Assembly (NCBI GenBank): GCA_036346225.1
Contig: JARFIW010001365.1
Span: forward strand, 554,001-618,000
Origin: Platerodrilus igneus
Lineage: Eukaryota; Arthropoda; Insecta; Coleoptera; Lycidae
Length of the DNA stretch: 64,000 nt
Direction: 5' to 3'
This document shows, piece after piece, positions 10,746-21,117 of this stretch (position 1 is the first letter of the stretch; each line of letters opens with the position of its first letter). The notes beneath the pieces were generated by a model. The model was not told the DNA's origin and did not search any database. It was given only the letters and a program-made list of their open reading frames with translations. The position numbers and the translations under genes are program-made.

Positions 10746-12123
10746 TTTTACTCTGTATATTGTAACATGTCAATTCGCCGCTGCCTCGCCTTGTTACATT
10801 TAGCGTCACATTTCCTTTCATATAAAAGTATTCTTTATCTTAATTTTATACTAATACCGTTAACAATCACAAGTTAGTTTTGATTTGTGTAACATTTCTC
10901 TTTAGTATTATAAAATAATACACTAAATATGTTAATCTTTAGTTGTAATTTAATGTTCCTCTTTTGTATGAATAAAATAATTAATTATGATCTTATGTAA
11001 TTTTCTTATTGGTAGACCTCTGAATAATGTCCATAAATACACAACTGGTGTATACATAAATCTGTAATTTAAGATGGTTTTCTTGTTTGTCTCTCTCTCA
11101 AAATGTGTGGTTATCTTCAAACCAGCATAAATTTTTCTGCTCTTGATATCTGACTGCCTTCTTGTGCACATGCCGTTTCCCGATAAAGAAGCTCTCTCTA
11201 AGACAAGATGTCGTACGAAGAAAGTAAAGTCTACCTAAATTTCCCATTCAAAATGTTTAAGAATAATAAGTTGTTTACAAATAAATTTTCAGTATTCCTC
11301 GTGACGTATTACTATACTTCGTTTTTGTAACACCTTGATTTTCTAGGGTTTTCCGGTGAAGTATTTTCTGATGAAGTGTTCCTTGGAGAAGTATTTTCTG
11401 AGGGAGTATTTAACTATACGTGCTAGGCTATCTAAGCCTAATGCATTAATTCTACTACCTACAAATATTATCTATTATCGTACAAGAACTTTATGTTGCC
11501 GTTTAATCACGTTCTAAAAATAAATTAAATGTCCGTTAACAAAACATATGGTTGTGAAACAAGGGGTTTGGTTTTTACAAATTTAAAGTTTGAGGTTAAC
11601 ACCAAATTAAAAAAGGATGGTATTCGTCTTAACAAGCTGTAAGGAGAAACTGAAACCTCTATAGTTCTGAACAAGCCAAAGCTCAATATTTAAGTATACG
11701 TTTCCTTCATATTACATGAATACAGGTATGAGTTTTATCGTATTTACTTTTGTGACAGAAAAATGTGCATGTGTTTTAGTTTCAATCTTGAATATCTAAA
11801 AAAATAATGCATCTAAAATATAGTTATACTTTTACTTACCAACTATCTTAGCTAATTTAATATTACTTTGCTTTCCTAGTATAACCTTGCTAGTGTCAAC
11901 ATAAAAGCTTTCATAAAACTTCTTGTGGATTACGCGGTTATGTTCAATTTAAGTGTTTAATACAAATTCTTTGAACTAATGGTAAATACAACAAAAGGTA
12001 TATATGATTTTTTTTACTTAGAACGTTAACTTGAAATTGTGTCTAAGTACAATAATAATTTTAGATTTTCTAATATCTTGGTAGAGTTTAAGACCATTTC
12101 AAAATTATGAGAGAGTAAAAATA
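10746..12123. other. AT-rich gap with a short internal repeat
   Basis: No gene recognised. At 11345-11410 the phrase GAAGTATTTTCTGA recurs in diverged form (GTGAAGTATTTTCTGATGAAGTG, GGAGAAGTATTTTCTGAGGGAG), a small local duplication. The rest is low-complexity AT-rich DNA with dense stops. Confidence 0.5.

Positions 12124-12165
<42 letters not shown>
12124..12165. repeat. (TA)n microsatellite
   Basis: An almost pure AT dinucleotide tract. It is the first of about ten such tracts between 12 and 26 kb; several of the others sit at the edges of repeat elements. Confidence 0.95.
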
Positions 12166-12168
<3 letters not shown>

Positions 12169-14235
12169 CTCATATTTAGACCAGGGTAGAAAATTAAATA
12201 ATCACATCAAATAATTTTAATCACCGTGTATAAGGAATTTTATTAGATAATACGCTTTATTAAAAAAAACGTGGAGAATAAAAATTCATTGGTTTTATTA
12301 AAAAGAAGAGATTTAATTTATTTACAAGACGCTTTATATAAAAAGAAGCAGTATTAAAATGCTCCACGTGTAATATAATTATTCCGCGTAAAGAAACAAA
12401 TGGAAATTACGTGCAAAATTTATATTAATTGATTCAAATTTGGGTAACAGGTATTAAACAAAATGTACAGATAATAATTGAATATTTGATTAGGATTCAC
12501 TAAAAATTAAAGGGTATTATTTTAATTGGAGTTAATTGAACCATTAGTAACATATAATATGTATAAAAAAGCTTGTAAAAACCCAATAATAGTCAAATCG
12601 TAGAAGGGTTATTTAAAATGTTATGTTTGAACACCTGCGTATTTTTAAAAGGCTCATTCTGCGTAAATTTAGCAGATAACAAATGGTTACAGAGAATCTT
12701 GGAGAAACCGTAGCTTAATAGTTACGGGAAATGCTAATAAGGTGGGTTATTTCACAGTCCACATGGACTGAAATAATCGATAATAAAGAATATCAATTTG
12801 CACCAATAAGAACAGGGTAGATAGAGACAGATAATATGCGCAAGACCGAGACACATATAGTAAAAGGCGTGAGTGGAGCAACGTCACTGGGTTGCGATTG
12901 GTTGAAAATAAAAGGCAAACTTGAGAGGTAAAAATAACATTTCTGTATAAAAATTAATTAGTTATTTCCAGACGTTGCGAGCCGTGTCAAAATTTCTGAG
13001 ATTTAACTGGTGCGAGTGCAAATTTAATAAGAACCGACGCACAGGCTGTCGAGATGGGAACATAGTATACGAAATTCTAGAAACTGGCCGTTTTGGGGAC
13101 AAGACCGACAGACAGGCTAACGACTATTTAAACCCGTGTTGATAGGAGTGGGCTCACTTAGATTTTCGAATTGATTCAATGCGTTAAACAGTGCTTTTTA
13201 GTTTTCCGATTTTGGATAGAACAATTTAAACAGTTTGCTCGTATATTTTGGTGATTTAAAACAGTTTGTTCTTTACATGCTACAATGAATGTAATTTAGT
13301 GCACTTAGAAAAAAAGATACAAGGTAATAAAGTTTAGTATCACTGTACCAATTAGTCAAATTTGCAACGACAAATGAATACACAAAAGTAGGCAGTTTTG
13401 GCGTATATTTGTGAAAGAAGTATGAATTTCTTTGCTATTTTTCGGGGGTGTTAATAATTAAATGATTCGTAAACGGGTCTGGATCCACAAAACAAGCTTC
13501 TGATATACACAGATGAGTTCCGGAAAAGCACTGAAACAATTTTAGATGAATGGTGGTGTAGAGAAAATGTTTAAAAGCGACCAGTAATCCGAGGACGTAA
13601 ACATAACCTAGTTGGAATGGTGAAATTAACAGAGGACGATGTACATTGACGCCACGAGTGCATTAACCTTCAGGTAACTTATGCTTTGTTGATCGATTTT
13701 TGATGTTTGGTGTGTGTTGAATAACTTTATAATTTATTTACTTAAAATGGACAGTAGTGAAATTGTACTAACAACAAATTTTTAATTTTAAGGTGACATT
13801 TTCTTGTTTAAGTAGAAAGGGGTATTTAGTATTTATGTTCTTGATTATGATGAAAATTTGGGTATGTCTTTGAGCTCAATTAGACGAACCTGGTTAATTA
13901 ACGTAAAGGGGTGGGAGATGCTCCCTTTGTACTCAGACTCAGGTCTGCATATATTGTTATATTAATTAGTAGGCATCCTACAAGGACTTTAATTCTGGAT
14001 GCACATTAAAATGATAACAGATTTAATCTTGAAATTTTCTGATATTGAAATTTATGCTGAATTTTAATTTTGAAATTTTAATGTATTGTGAATATTGATG
14101 TAAATAGAGTTAACGTTGATGTTTGTGGTAGGAATGTGTTTGTTTTTTTTATGAATGAGGATGAAGGTTTAACTAGGTGAGCAGCCGAGGCGGAAAAGAG
14201 TAAAGAGGCGAGTAACAGAAGAAAATGACGGACTA
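12166..14235. other. AT-rich stretch with promoter-like islands
   Basis: There is no protein-coding frame. Two short islands resemble Pol II core promoters: a GGCGTGAG...GCGATTGGTTG segment near 12865-12905 with an inverted CCAAT box, and GACTATTTAAACC near 13123 (TATA-like). Because comparable islands precede the primer-binding-site-like modules at 22.9 and 25.5 kb, this could be a decayed LTR. That is inference only. Confidence 0.3.
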
Positions 14236-14273
14236 GTTAGGTTAATAGCTTTTTGTAGGGTTCACAGCATTCT

Positions 14274-14345
14274 TGACGCCCAATCTGTGGGGCTCGATTC
14301 GAAAAGCGTAGTTCCCGGATTTTGGTGGAATCACAGCAATATATA
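14274..14345 (+). repeat. tRNA-Lys primer-binding-site-like module
   Basis: TGACGCCCAATCTGTGGGGC followed by TCGATTCGAA resembles the complement of the 3' end and T arm of animal tRNA-Lys (TGGCGCCCAACGTGGGGC then TCGA). It is followed at 14332 by TCACAGCAATATATATAT. The same pairing of module and ACAGCAATATA recurs at 17.7, 22.9 and 25.5 kb. Primer-binding sites of LTR retroelements have this form; here no pol gene follows. Confidence 0.55.
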
Positions 14346-14479
14346 TATTTCTATGTAGGTTAAAGGTCAACGTGTGTAAATAGGCCAAGAAGGTATTTTT
14401 ATCACGACCTTGTGATAGAAAAATAATAAAGTATTTATTACGTTTCAAATCAATAATTTGCATACTTTAGTATAAGACA

Positions 14480-14765
14480 AGGCAGACGGTTAAATACAGA
14501 AATTTTTAGTGTTAAATGACATATTTTTATGTAGCTTCAAGGTAATAATTTGTATACATTAATTTAATGAAAATACAAGTAGAATCGATAACAAGCTTGA
14601 CTATTGCATACAAGCATGTAAAATACTAAAGCTTCGCAGTAGGTAAAAATCAATTATATGTATACGTTAATGTAAGACAAGGTTGACTATTGCAGACAAA
14701 CGTGTGTAATATTAAAGCTTCGCGGTATATAAAAATCAATAATTGATGCAACGGAAGTTTGTTTA
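14480..14765. repeat. Degenerate tandem repeat, 86 bp unit
   Basis: AAGCTTGACTATTGCATAC at 14593 and AAGGTTGACTATTGCAGAC at 14679 begin two well-aligned units that both run through AAAGCTTCGC and TAAAAATCAAT. A weaker partial unit (ATACTTTAGTATAAGACAAGGCAGAC) precedes them. There is no coding potential. Confidence 0.75.
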
Positions 14766-16657
14766 GCATTGTAAACTAAAAAGTACGTTAATTTAATTTG
14801 TAATAAATTACAAAATAACATAACCAAACGGTCGAGGAGTTCAGGGAATGAAAGCTACAAGTAAATAAATATTTCTTTAAAAGCTAGAAGACGATGCGAT
14901 AACATTTCAAGGTATTGTACAACGGAAAAGCCAGGTTAACGTAGAACATGTTATTTTTGAAGCAAATATCAATAATTTTAAGAGAATCGTTAGAAGGCAA
15001 CTAAGGGAGACAGAGAATACATGAGCTGGTAGAAGGACAAGCAGTTTTCAAGCGCGTGACAGACGAGTATATTTTGAAAAACAAATGAGTAAAACAAAGA
15101 TGCAAGATGTTTCTCGACGATGTCGATTTTCAAGGCACACATTTAGCGAGGGAACGGTAACCGTAGAGAGCAGGTCAGTAGTGGGGCTCGATGAAAGTAG
15201 GGTAACACAAATAAAACAGAAAATAGTGGTTATTAACGCACGACTGCAAGGAGAATAGAAACGCGGACGCTATGGGCGTGTTTTGCAGGCCGTTAGAGAT
15301 ATAGAGAGTAATGAATTTCTGAGTACGCGTCCACGGTTGCAACTGATAGATAGTTTTTCGTGGTAAAGCCGTGGCGGAACGAGTGAAATCCTCAGTTTTA
15401 AAAGTTCGTTGTGTTTTGGGTGGAGGAATTTGGAGAATTGTTTGTAGCGAATGCAATAATTCAACGAAAACTATGAAAATGCGTGACTAGAGAAGGGGTT
15501 TGAAGATTATAAAAGCTCTTGCCAGGGGTGGAAGAGCTCTCTTATTTTTCCGATTCGCTTCGAATACTCTAAGTAGCATCGAGAAGACATCTTAATTTAA
15601 AATTAAAAGCCGCGACATAGTGCAGCCCGCCGTATATTCTTACAAGTGTTATAGATACACGAGTTGGCGCTAACAAGTTAAACGGGCTGCAAATAAAAAA
15701 TTATAAATAATTGTCCGAGTAAAACAGGATGCTACTGAGGTAAGCGAACCAAGTATATCTTGAACGAAAGTGCTGTTGGCACGTTACATTGAGACGGAGG
15801 CAACATTTGGATTTAGATGGATCGTAGTATGGACAGCATTCACTAATAGCTGGGAGAAGTGGATGAACGAGTTGAGATGAAGTGGCTGTCTATGTAGGAG
15901 TAAGAAATTGGGGAAAATTCAAGTACGTGAGTTTGGTGGAGGTCATCCAAAAAGGTGGTGCGTCTGAAAAAAACATCAGGTAACGAATTTGTTTTATTGT
16001 TGAACTGTGGTGCTGTCATTGTGTTATAAAACTAGGTGTGATTAAAATTACGTGGTGAACATTTTCTGAACTAAAAATTAATTTAATTACTTTATATAAA
16101 AGACAATTTTTTTAGTATTATTTAAGTAGGTAAAAACAGGAATAATAATTTTTGATGTAAAGAGTAAACGGGTCTTTAGAGTAATTTGACCATGCAATAT
16201 GTTATGCATATCGGGGAACAAAGTTTACACTGAGCTCACCATAGATCAAGAAAAGATAAATGTAAGATTTCACGATAGGCCCATCTACTTTGAAGTAAAA
16301 ATGTTGAAGTGTAATTACTCCCAAACAATTTAGATTGAAGTAAAGGGTAAAATGTTTTATTGTAAATATGACAGTGTAAATATTGAGATTGTCTGAATAA
16401 TCATTTATGTCATACCAATAAAAGGGTGAATGTTTGACCAAGGAGTTTATTTATTTTTGTATTTTGTTGTGTGTAAAGGTGTTGAAAAAATGTGTAGTTG
16501 GGGTAAGTATATCCTAAGAGAAAGTGCACAGAACTAGCCGAAGAAGATCAAATTGGGAAAGCAGTTTGAAGCAATTTGGTGTAGTTGGATTCGTGACAGA
16601 CAGGCTTGTAGAAAGTGTGGGGCACGAAGTAGCCAGCCGATTCCCAAGGTAACACTG

Positions 16658-16659
<2 letters not shown>
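14766..16659. other. AT-rich gap with one TATA-like island
   Basis: Short frames only, none with recognisable protein. GATTATAAAAGCTCTTGCC at 15503 is a good TATA-like sequence with GAGCTC-containing flanks, similar in style to an LTR promoter. A (TA)n tract at 16660-16692 ends the stretch and is preceded by ACACTGCAATATATA, a variant of the ACAGCAATATA edge seen elsewhere. Confidence 0.4.
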
Positions 16660-16692
<33 letters not shown>

Positions 16693-16693
<1 letters not shown>

Positions 16694-17640
16694 CTATAAT
16701 TATAGGGTAGTTTAGGGGTAGGGTAAGTCATAGGGGTCGTGGAATAAATAAAAGCAACTTCCAGTTAACAAAAGCACATAATTCCAGATATTATAAGAGT
16801 AAATAGATCACTATACATATTGTTAATTGAGAGCACAGTGTATATAAAAATTCATGGGATTAAATACATAAGAATATAGAAATATCCAAGAGTAGTTTAC
16901 AAGTTAAGATAAGATTTGAAAACGCAACAAAATGCATCAAAATTAAATCAACGGAAAACCTATATGGATTCACTTTACTAATATTTATCAATTGCGTTAA
17001 AAATATCATCGTACATGCAATCTAAATTATGCATTATTAGAAAATCGTACGTGACATGAAGAATCACATTTGTTCAAAAATCCAATATTAGTTAGGAAAT
17101 AAACAAGCACCAGATTATTTCGGTTTAGATTAATAAATAACAAAACACTGAATACGTAATTTAATAAATGGAAATTGTTGAGATTTCTCAAATAATACCA
17201 TGATATGTGAGTGTATTACGTGACGAGCCAGGCATCCATTCGAATATTTGGACTAAACAATTGGTGAAAATCCCGAAGTACACAAAGATAATTGTAAAGA
17301 TGTCGTCCCAACACGTGAATGAACCAATAAAAGCAGATAGAAGTACGGCTTTAAATACAATAAGAATGAAGCGACGAATTTAGTATACATTTAAACTGGG
17401 CTATGAGTATGTTCTGAAGTGCTATTTATTTTATGTAACCAGTGAAACGAGAATTAAAGTAAAATCATTTTGAAAAGTGTACAAATTGTGCAACGCATAA
17501 GCCGTTCTATTATAGACGTAAGTAATAGCGACTTAATTAAAAATTCATTTACTAACATTTCACATCACAGGTGCTTGATTATTAGGGGTAAATTTCACTA
17601 CAAAATTTATGGTTTAACGCTGGGATTAATATTACAGCAA
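16693..17640. other. AT-rich gap
   Basis: No gene. A CCAATAAAAGC motif near 17318 and TTTAAATAC near 17350 form another promoter-like pair ahead of the primer-site-like array that starts at 17686. Confidence 0.4.
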
Positions 17641-17831
17641 TTTTATATTAAACCCAAAATAGAAGGAATATTACAGCATTTTATGTACGCCCAAATTGTG
17701 GGGCTGAAATATCACAGCATTTTATATACGCCCAAATCGTGGGGCTGAAATATCACAGCATTATATATGTACACCCAATCGTGGGGCTAAAAATTAATAT
17801 AATATCAAAGGGGCTAATAGAAATATCACAG

Positions 17832-17833
<2 letters not shown>
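17641..17833 (+). repeat. Tandem array of primer-binding-site-like modules
   Basis: Three modules begin at 17686, 17727 and 17770 (periods 41 and 43): TACGCCCAAATTGTGGGGCTG, TACGCCCAAATCGTGGGGCTG and TACACCCAATCGTGGGGCTA. Between them lies a linker like AAATATCACAGCATTTTATA. A degraded unit (AACCCAAAATAGAAGG) precedes them and an AAAGGGGCTAATAG remnant follows. Each module matches the tRNA-Lys-complementary core CGCCCAA.CGTGGGGCT. The array ends in CACAGCAATATATA and a (TA)n tract. Confidence 0.7.

Positions 17834-17868
<35 letters not shown>
17834..17868. repeat. (TA)n microsatellite
   Basis: A pure TA tract between the primer-site-like array and the foldback. Confidence 0.95.
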
Positions 17869-17872
<4 letters not shown>

Positions 17873-18407
17873 TACGTATGTGTATGTGTACATGTGTATG
17901 TATGTATGAAGGTGATGTGGATGTATGATGTGAAGTATTAATCACTACAATAAATTATTGCATTAGGTACAGGTTAATTCGGAAGACTAAGTAAGTATGT
18001 ATAAATCGAACTTAAACCACCAATATCTGTTTTTTTATTTATACAATTTTTTTTGCGAAACGTATAACCCAACACAAAAGTGACATTAGAATCAAACCAA
18101 ATTCCTGTGCTTTATCAAGTCACTCGCTCAATTTAGATCACAAAATTGATTTCGAACATCCTAAAATTTTAGAACTAGAAAAGATAAAAAGATTATTCCT
18201 TGAAATGTATCATATTTTTCGTAAAAAAATTGTATAAATAAAAAACAGATATTGGTGGTTTAAGTTCGATTTATACATACTTTCTTAGTCTTCAGAAGTA
18301 ACCTGTACCTAATGCAATAATTGATATTGTAGTGATTAATACTTCACATCATACATCCACATCACCTTCATACATACATACACATGTACACATACACATA
18401 CGACTAA
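17869..18407. mobile_element. Foldback element 1, about 190 bp inverted arms
   Basis: The left arm (17869 to about 18060) is repeated in inverted orientation at about 18218-18407. For example ACCACCAATATCTGTTTTTT on the left pairs with AAAAACAGATATTGGTGGT on the right, and GAAGGTGATGTGGATG pairs with CATCCACATCACCTTC. The spacer of about 160 bp has no open frame. The arms end in TTAGTACGTATG and CATACGACTAA. It could be a non-autonomous DNA transposon (MITE); no transposase is present. Confidence 0.85.
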
Positions 18408-18873
18408 CAAACAAACAGATTTAAAAACATAATCAGAAATATGCATGGACACTCATATAAATATAACATGTATACACACTCATACTCTTACATACACACA
18501 CACACACCCGCACACATAGGCATCCTATATTTAAAACTTTTAATAACAAAAAAGTGAAACTGATAGATTTCAAAATCTGACATTTTTATATTTATTCAAA
18601 TTATACAATTTTTATACAACTTGAAGCAAACATTATTTTAAAAAGATTTTTCGATTTAATATCTATGTTAATTTAATATATATCCTCACCTTGTAAGTTA
18701 ATAGCAATTCATGTATATGTTAGCCTAGTTAATTGTATTTTAGAAAGCCTGTGATCAAGAATTTGAAATAGATTCGAAAATTTAGGCCTTAAAAAAGAGT
18801 ATACTTTCCTCCAGCTGACCTCAAACCCATTAATAATATATCGTATTTGTGCAAGGTCATTATCTCCAAACTG

Positions 18874-18875
<2 letters not shown>
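18408..18875. other. AT-rich stretch with a CA-repeat patch
   Basis: 18494-18514 is a short CA-rich run. No gene or terminal repeat recognised in the rest. Confidence 0.5.
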
Positions 18876-18919
<44 letters not shown>

Positions 18920-19365
18920 TCTAGGGTATTATGCCGAGCGCCGCCAAGGGACGGTGTGTTATATTTTTGCAAAAATTCTTGCATTTAGCACACCTAACAA
19001 CCCAAAGGTGAAACGTTTTTGTTATGGCCATCTATGAAATATCGATTTAATTTTGATTTTACTTCTGTATTTGACTAGTCTAATACTAGTGGTTACTTAC
19101 CTGATGGCGTTCTTGCTTTACTCTTGCCATCTTATAGAAGTTCTTTCGAAGTTATTTTTGCTTATTGTTTTTGGTTGTTTCATAAGGGTTATAAACCACT
19201 TCATCCTGATGAGATCCAGTGAGATCGAAACTAGTCGATGAATGTTTATTCCCTTTATGAAACAAACAAATTCTTTCATTTATGACTATGCAAATTACTA
19301 GCTTGCTTTGTATAATTAAAAACTTTTTTTCGATTCTTCGTAAAGTTAGTGTTTATTTATACATC
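18876..19365 (+). mobile_element. Hammerhead-A repeat unit between two (TA)n tracts
   Basis: A unit of about 450 bp lies between the (TA)n tract 18876-18914 and the one starting at 19366. It contains a hammerhead ribozyme at 19200-19242 and a downstream tail (TGACTATGCAAATTACTAGC ... ATTTATACATCG) that recurs at 23523-23650 after a second copy of the ribozyme. It has no coding frame of note. Size, lack of coding capacity and the ribozyme resemble animal retrozymes or the terminal repeats of Penelope-like elements. Family assignment is inference. Confidence 0.6.
19200..19242 (+). ncRNA. Hammerhead ribozyme, type A, copy 1
   Basis: All conserved positions are present: helix I 5' strand TTCATC (19200-19205); core CTGATGA (19206-19212); helix II GATC-loop CAGTGA-GATC (19213-19226); core GAA with A15.1 (19227-19230); a two-pair helix III, AC/GT with loop TA (19230-19235); C17 at 19236; helix I 3' strand GATGAA (19237-19242), perfectly complementary to the 5' strand. 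Predicted self-cleavage is after GUC at 19236. Very short helix III is a known feature of type I hammerheads in animal retroelements, which often act as dimers. Confidence 0.9.

Positions 19366-19420
<55 letters not shown>
19366..19420. repeat. (TA)n microsatellite, left edge of the hammerhead-B array
   Basis: A long TA tract directly abutting the inverted hammerhead-B unit. The array's other edge at 21049 is also a (TA)n tract. Confidence 0.95.
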
Positions 19421-19423
<3 letters not shown>

Positions 19424-19845
19424 TTGTAAACAAATATGAAATAAAGCCATTGACAAATACAAATCGGGCTGGTAGTTATATAGCAATTAACAAAACATTA
19501 GCTTTATTAATTCATGGGAGAAACCACTGACCAATGGTTTGTGCTCACAGTGGACTGTTCCCAAGAACTATAAGTAATAGTATTAAGATATATTTCAACA
19601 ATCACTGTACTATGGCAAGTAAATAAAACCGCCATCTGGTGAAAAACACACTACAAAGTTGGAGTAGAATTGAACGAAACTACATAATAAATTTTAAATG
19701 ACTAAAGTAGTTGGGCTTTGAGATTTGCGGAATTTACAGCAAAATTTATTTATAACGTAACAAACCTTCTCGTGGCGACACCGGGTTCATGCCCCATAGG
19801 CAATTCAAATAAACAAAGACAAGTTATTTGCAGTCCGCAATAAGC
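19421..19845 (-). mobile_element. Hammerhead-B unit, inverted (head-to-head) copy
   Basis: On the minus strand this is the same sequence as the plus-strand 495/496 bp units, circularly permuted. It starts at TTATTGCGGACTGCAAATAAC, runs through the GCCATCTGGTG region, and passes a degenerate ribozyme at 19524-19557 where the core CTGATGAGG is changed to CTGTGAGCAC. It stops at the TTGTTTACAATAATTA edge next to the (TA)n tract. Helix I and helix III strands survive, but the core deletion should abolish cleavage. Confidence 0.8.
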
Positions 19846-19847
19846 CT

Positions 19848-20342
19848 CTGATGAGGCTAACAAGCCGAAACCATTGGTCAGTGGACGTTTCCTCCCTATG
19901 AATTAATAAAGCTAATGTTTTGTTAATGGCTATATAACTACCACCCGATTTGTATTTGTCAATGGCTCTTATTATTTCCATAAGAGTTTGTTTACAGATA
20001 CATCTTACTTTATATTCAATTTTCTTATTGCGGACTGCAAATAACTTTCTTTGTTTATTTGAATTGCCTATGGGGCATGAACCCGGGTGTCGCCACGAGA
20101 AGGTTTGTTACGTTAGTAAATAAATTTGCTTAACATTCCGCAAATCTCAAAGGCCCAACGTACTTTATAGTCATTTTAAAATTTATTATGTAGTTTCGGT
20201 TCAATTCTGTACTTCACTTTAGTAGTGTTGGGTTTATCACCAGATGGCGGTTTTATTTACTTTGCCATAGTACAGTGATTGTTTCGAAATATATCATTAT
20301 AATAGCTTCGATTACTTCATGGGTTCTTGGGAACAGTCCACT
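19848..20342 (+). mobile_element. Hammerhead-B repeat unit 1
   Basis: The first plus-strand unit begins at the ribozyme core CTGATGA (19848), with an intact helix II (GGCT-AACA-AGCC), GAAAC, helix III ACC/GGT and C17 at 19879. The helix I 5' strand is missing because the unit joins the inverted copy at AATAAGCCT, so this ribozyme probably cannot fold fully. The body carries ACATGAACCCGG-like GGGGCATGAACCCGGTGTCGCC and ATCACCAGATGGCGG. It ends with GAACAGTCCACT, which supplies helix I to the next unit. Confidence 0.8.
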
Positions 20343-20380
20343 CTGATGAGGCTAACAAGAAGAAACCATTGGTCAGTGGA
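20336..20380 (+). ncRNA. Hammerhead ribozyme, type B, copy 2
   Basis: Helix I GTCCACT (20336-20342) pairs perfectly with AGTGGAC (20375-20381). Core CTGATGA is at 20343-20349, GAAAC follows, helix III is ACC/GGT with loop ATT, and C17 is at 20374. Helix II reads GGCT-AACA-AGAA, so the two core-proximal pairs are replaced by G-A oppositions. Activity may be weak. Predicted cleavage is after 20374. Confidence 0.75.
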
Positions 20381-20838
20381 CGTTTCTATGAATTAATAAA
20401 GCTAATGTTTTGTTAATGGCTATATAACTACCAGCCCGATTTGTATTGTCAATGGCTCATATTTCCATAAGAGTTTGTTTACAGATACACTTACTTATAT
20501 TCAATTTTCTATTGCGGACTGCAAATAACTTGTCTTTGTTTATTTGAATTGCCTATGGGGCATGAACCCGGTGTCGCCACGAGAAGGTTTGTTACGTTAG
20601 TAAATAAATTTTGCTGTAACATTCCGCAAATCTCAAAGGCCCAACGTACTTTTATAGTCATTTTTAAAATTTATTATGTAGTTTCGGTTCAATTCTGTAC
20701 TTCCACACTTTAGTAGTGTTGGTGTTTTATCACCAGATGGCGGTTTTATTTACTTTTGCCATAGTACAGTGATTGTTTCGAAATTATATCATTATAATAG
20801 CTTCGATTACTTCATAGGGTTCTTGGGAACAGTCCACT
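20343..20838 (+). mobile_element. Hammerhead-B repeat unit 2
   Basis: The second tandem unit, 496 bp between cleavage sites (20374 and 20870; the previous interval is 495). It is nearly identical to unit 1 apart from small indels. There is no open frame of significance. If transcribed and cleaved at both ribozymes it would release a monomer RNA of about 496 nt, as described for retrozymes. Confidence 0.8.
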
Positions 20839-20877
20839 CTGATGAGGCTAACAAGAAGAAACCATTGGTCAGTGGAC
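20832..20877 (+). ncRNA. Hammerhead ribozyme, type B, copy 3
   Basis: Helix I GTCCACT (20832-20838) with AGTGGAC (20871-20877); core CTGATGA 20839-20845; GAAAC; helix III ACC/GGT; C17 at 20870. Helix II carries the same AGAA change as copy 2, so the change predates or was spread by the tandem duplication. Confidence 0.75.
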
Positions 20878-21048
20878 GTTTCCTCCCCTATGAATTAATA
20901 AAGCTAATGTTTTGTTAATGGCTATATAACTACCAGCCCGATTTGTATTTGTCAATGGCTCTTATTATTTCCATAAGAGTTTGTTTACAGATACATCTTA
21001 CTTTATATTCAATTTTCTTATTGCGGACTGCAAATAACTTGTCTTTGT
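20839..21048 (+). mobile_element. Hammerhead-B repeat unit 3, truncated
   Basis: The first 210 bp of a third unit, ending at AACTTGTCTTTG where a (TA)n tract begins (21049). The truncation point is close to where the inverted copy begins (ATTGCGGACTGC). Confidence 0.8.
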
Positions 21049-21117
21049 ATATATATATATATACTATATATATATATATATACTATATATATATATACTA
21101 TATATATATATATATAT
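21049..21117. repeat. (TA)n tract, right edge of the hammerhead array
   Basis: TA-rich tract with three ACTA interruptions, immediately followed by TTGCTGTGATAAGGGG. TTGCTGTGATA is the reverse complement of the TATCACAGCAA edge seen at 17822. Confidence 0.95.
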
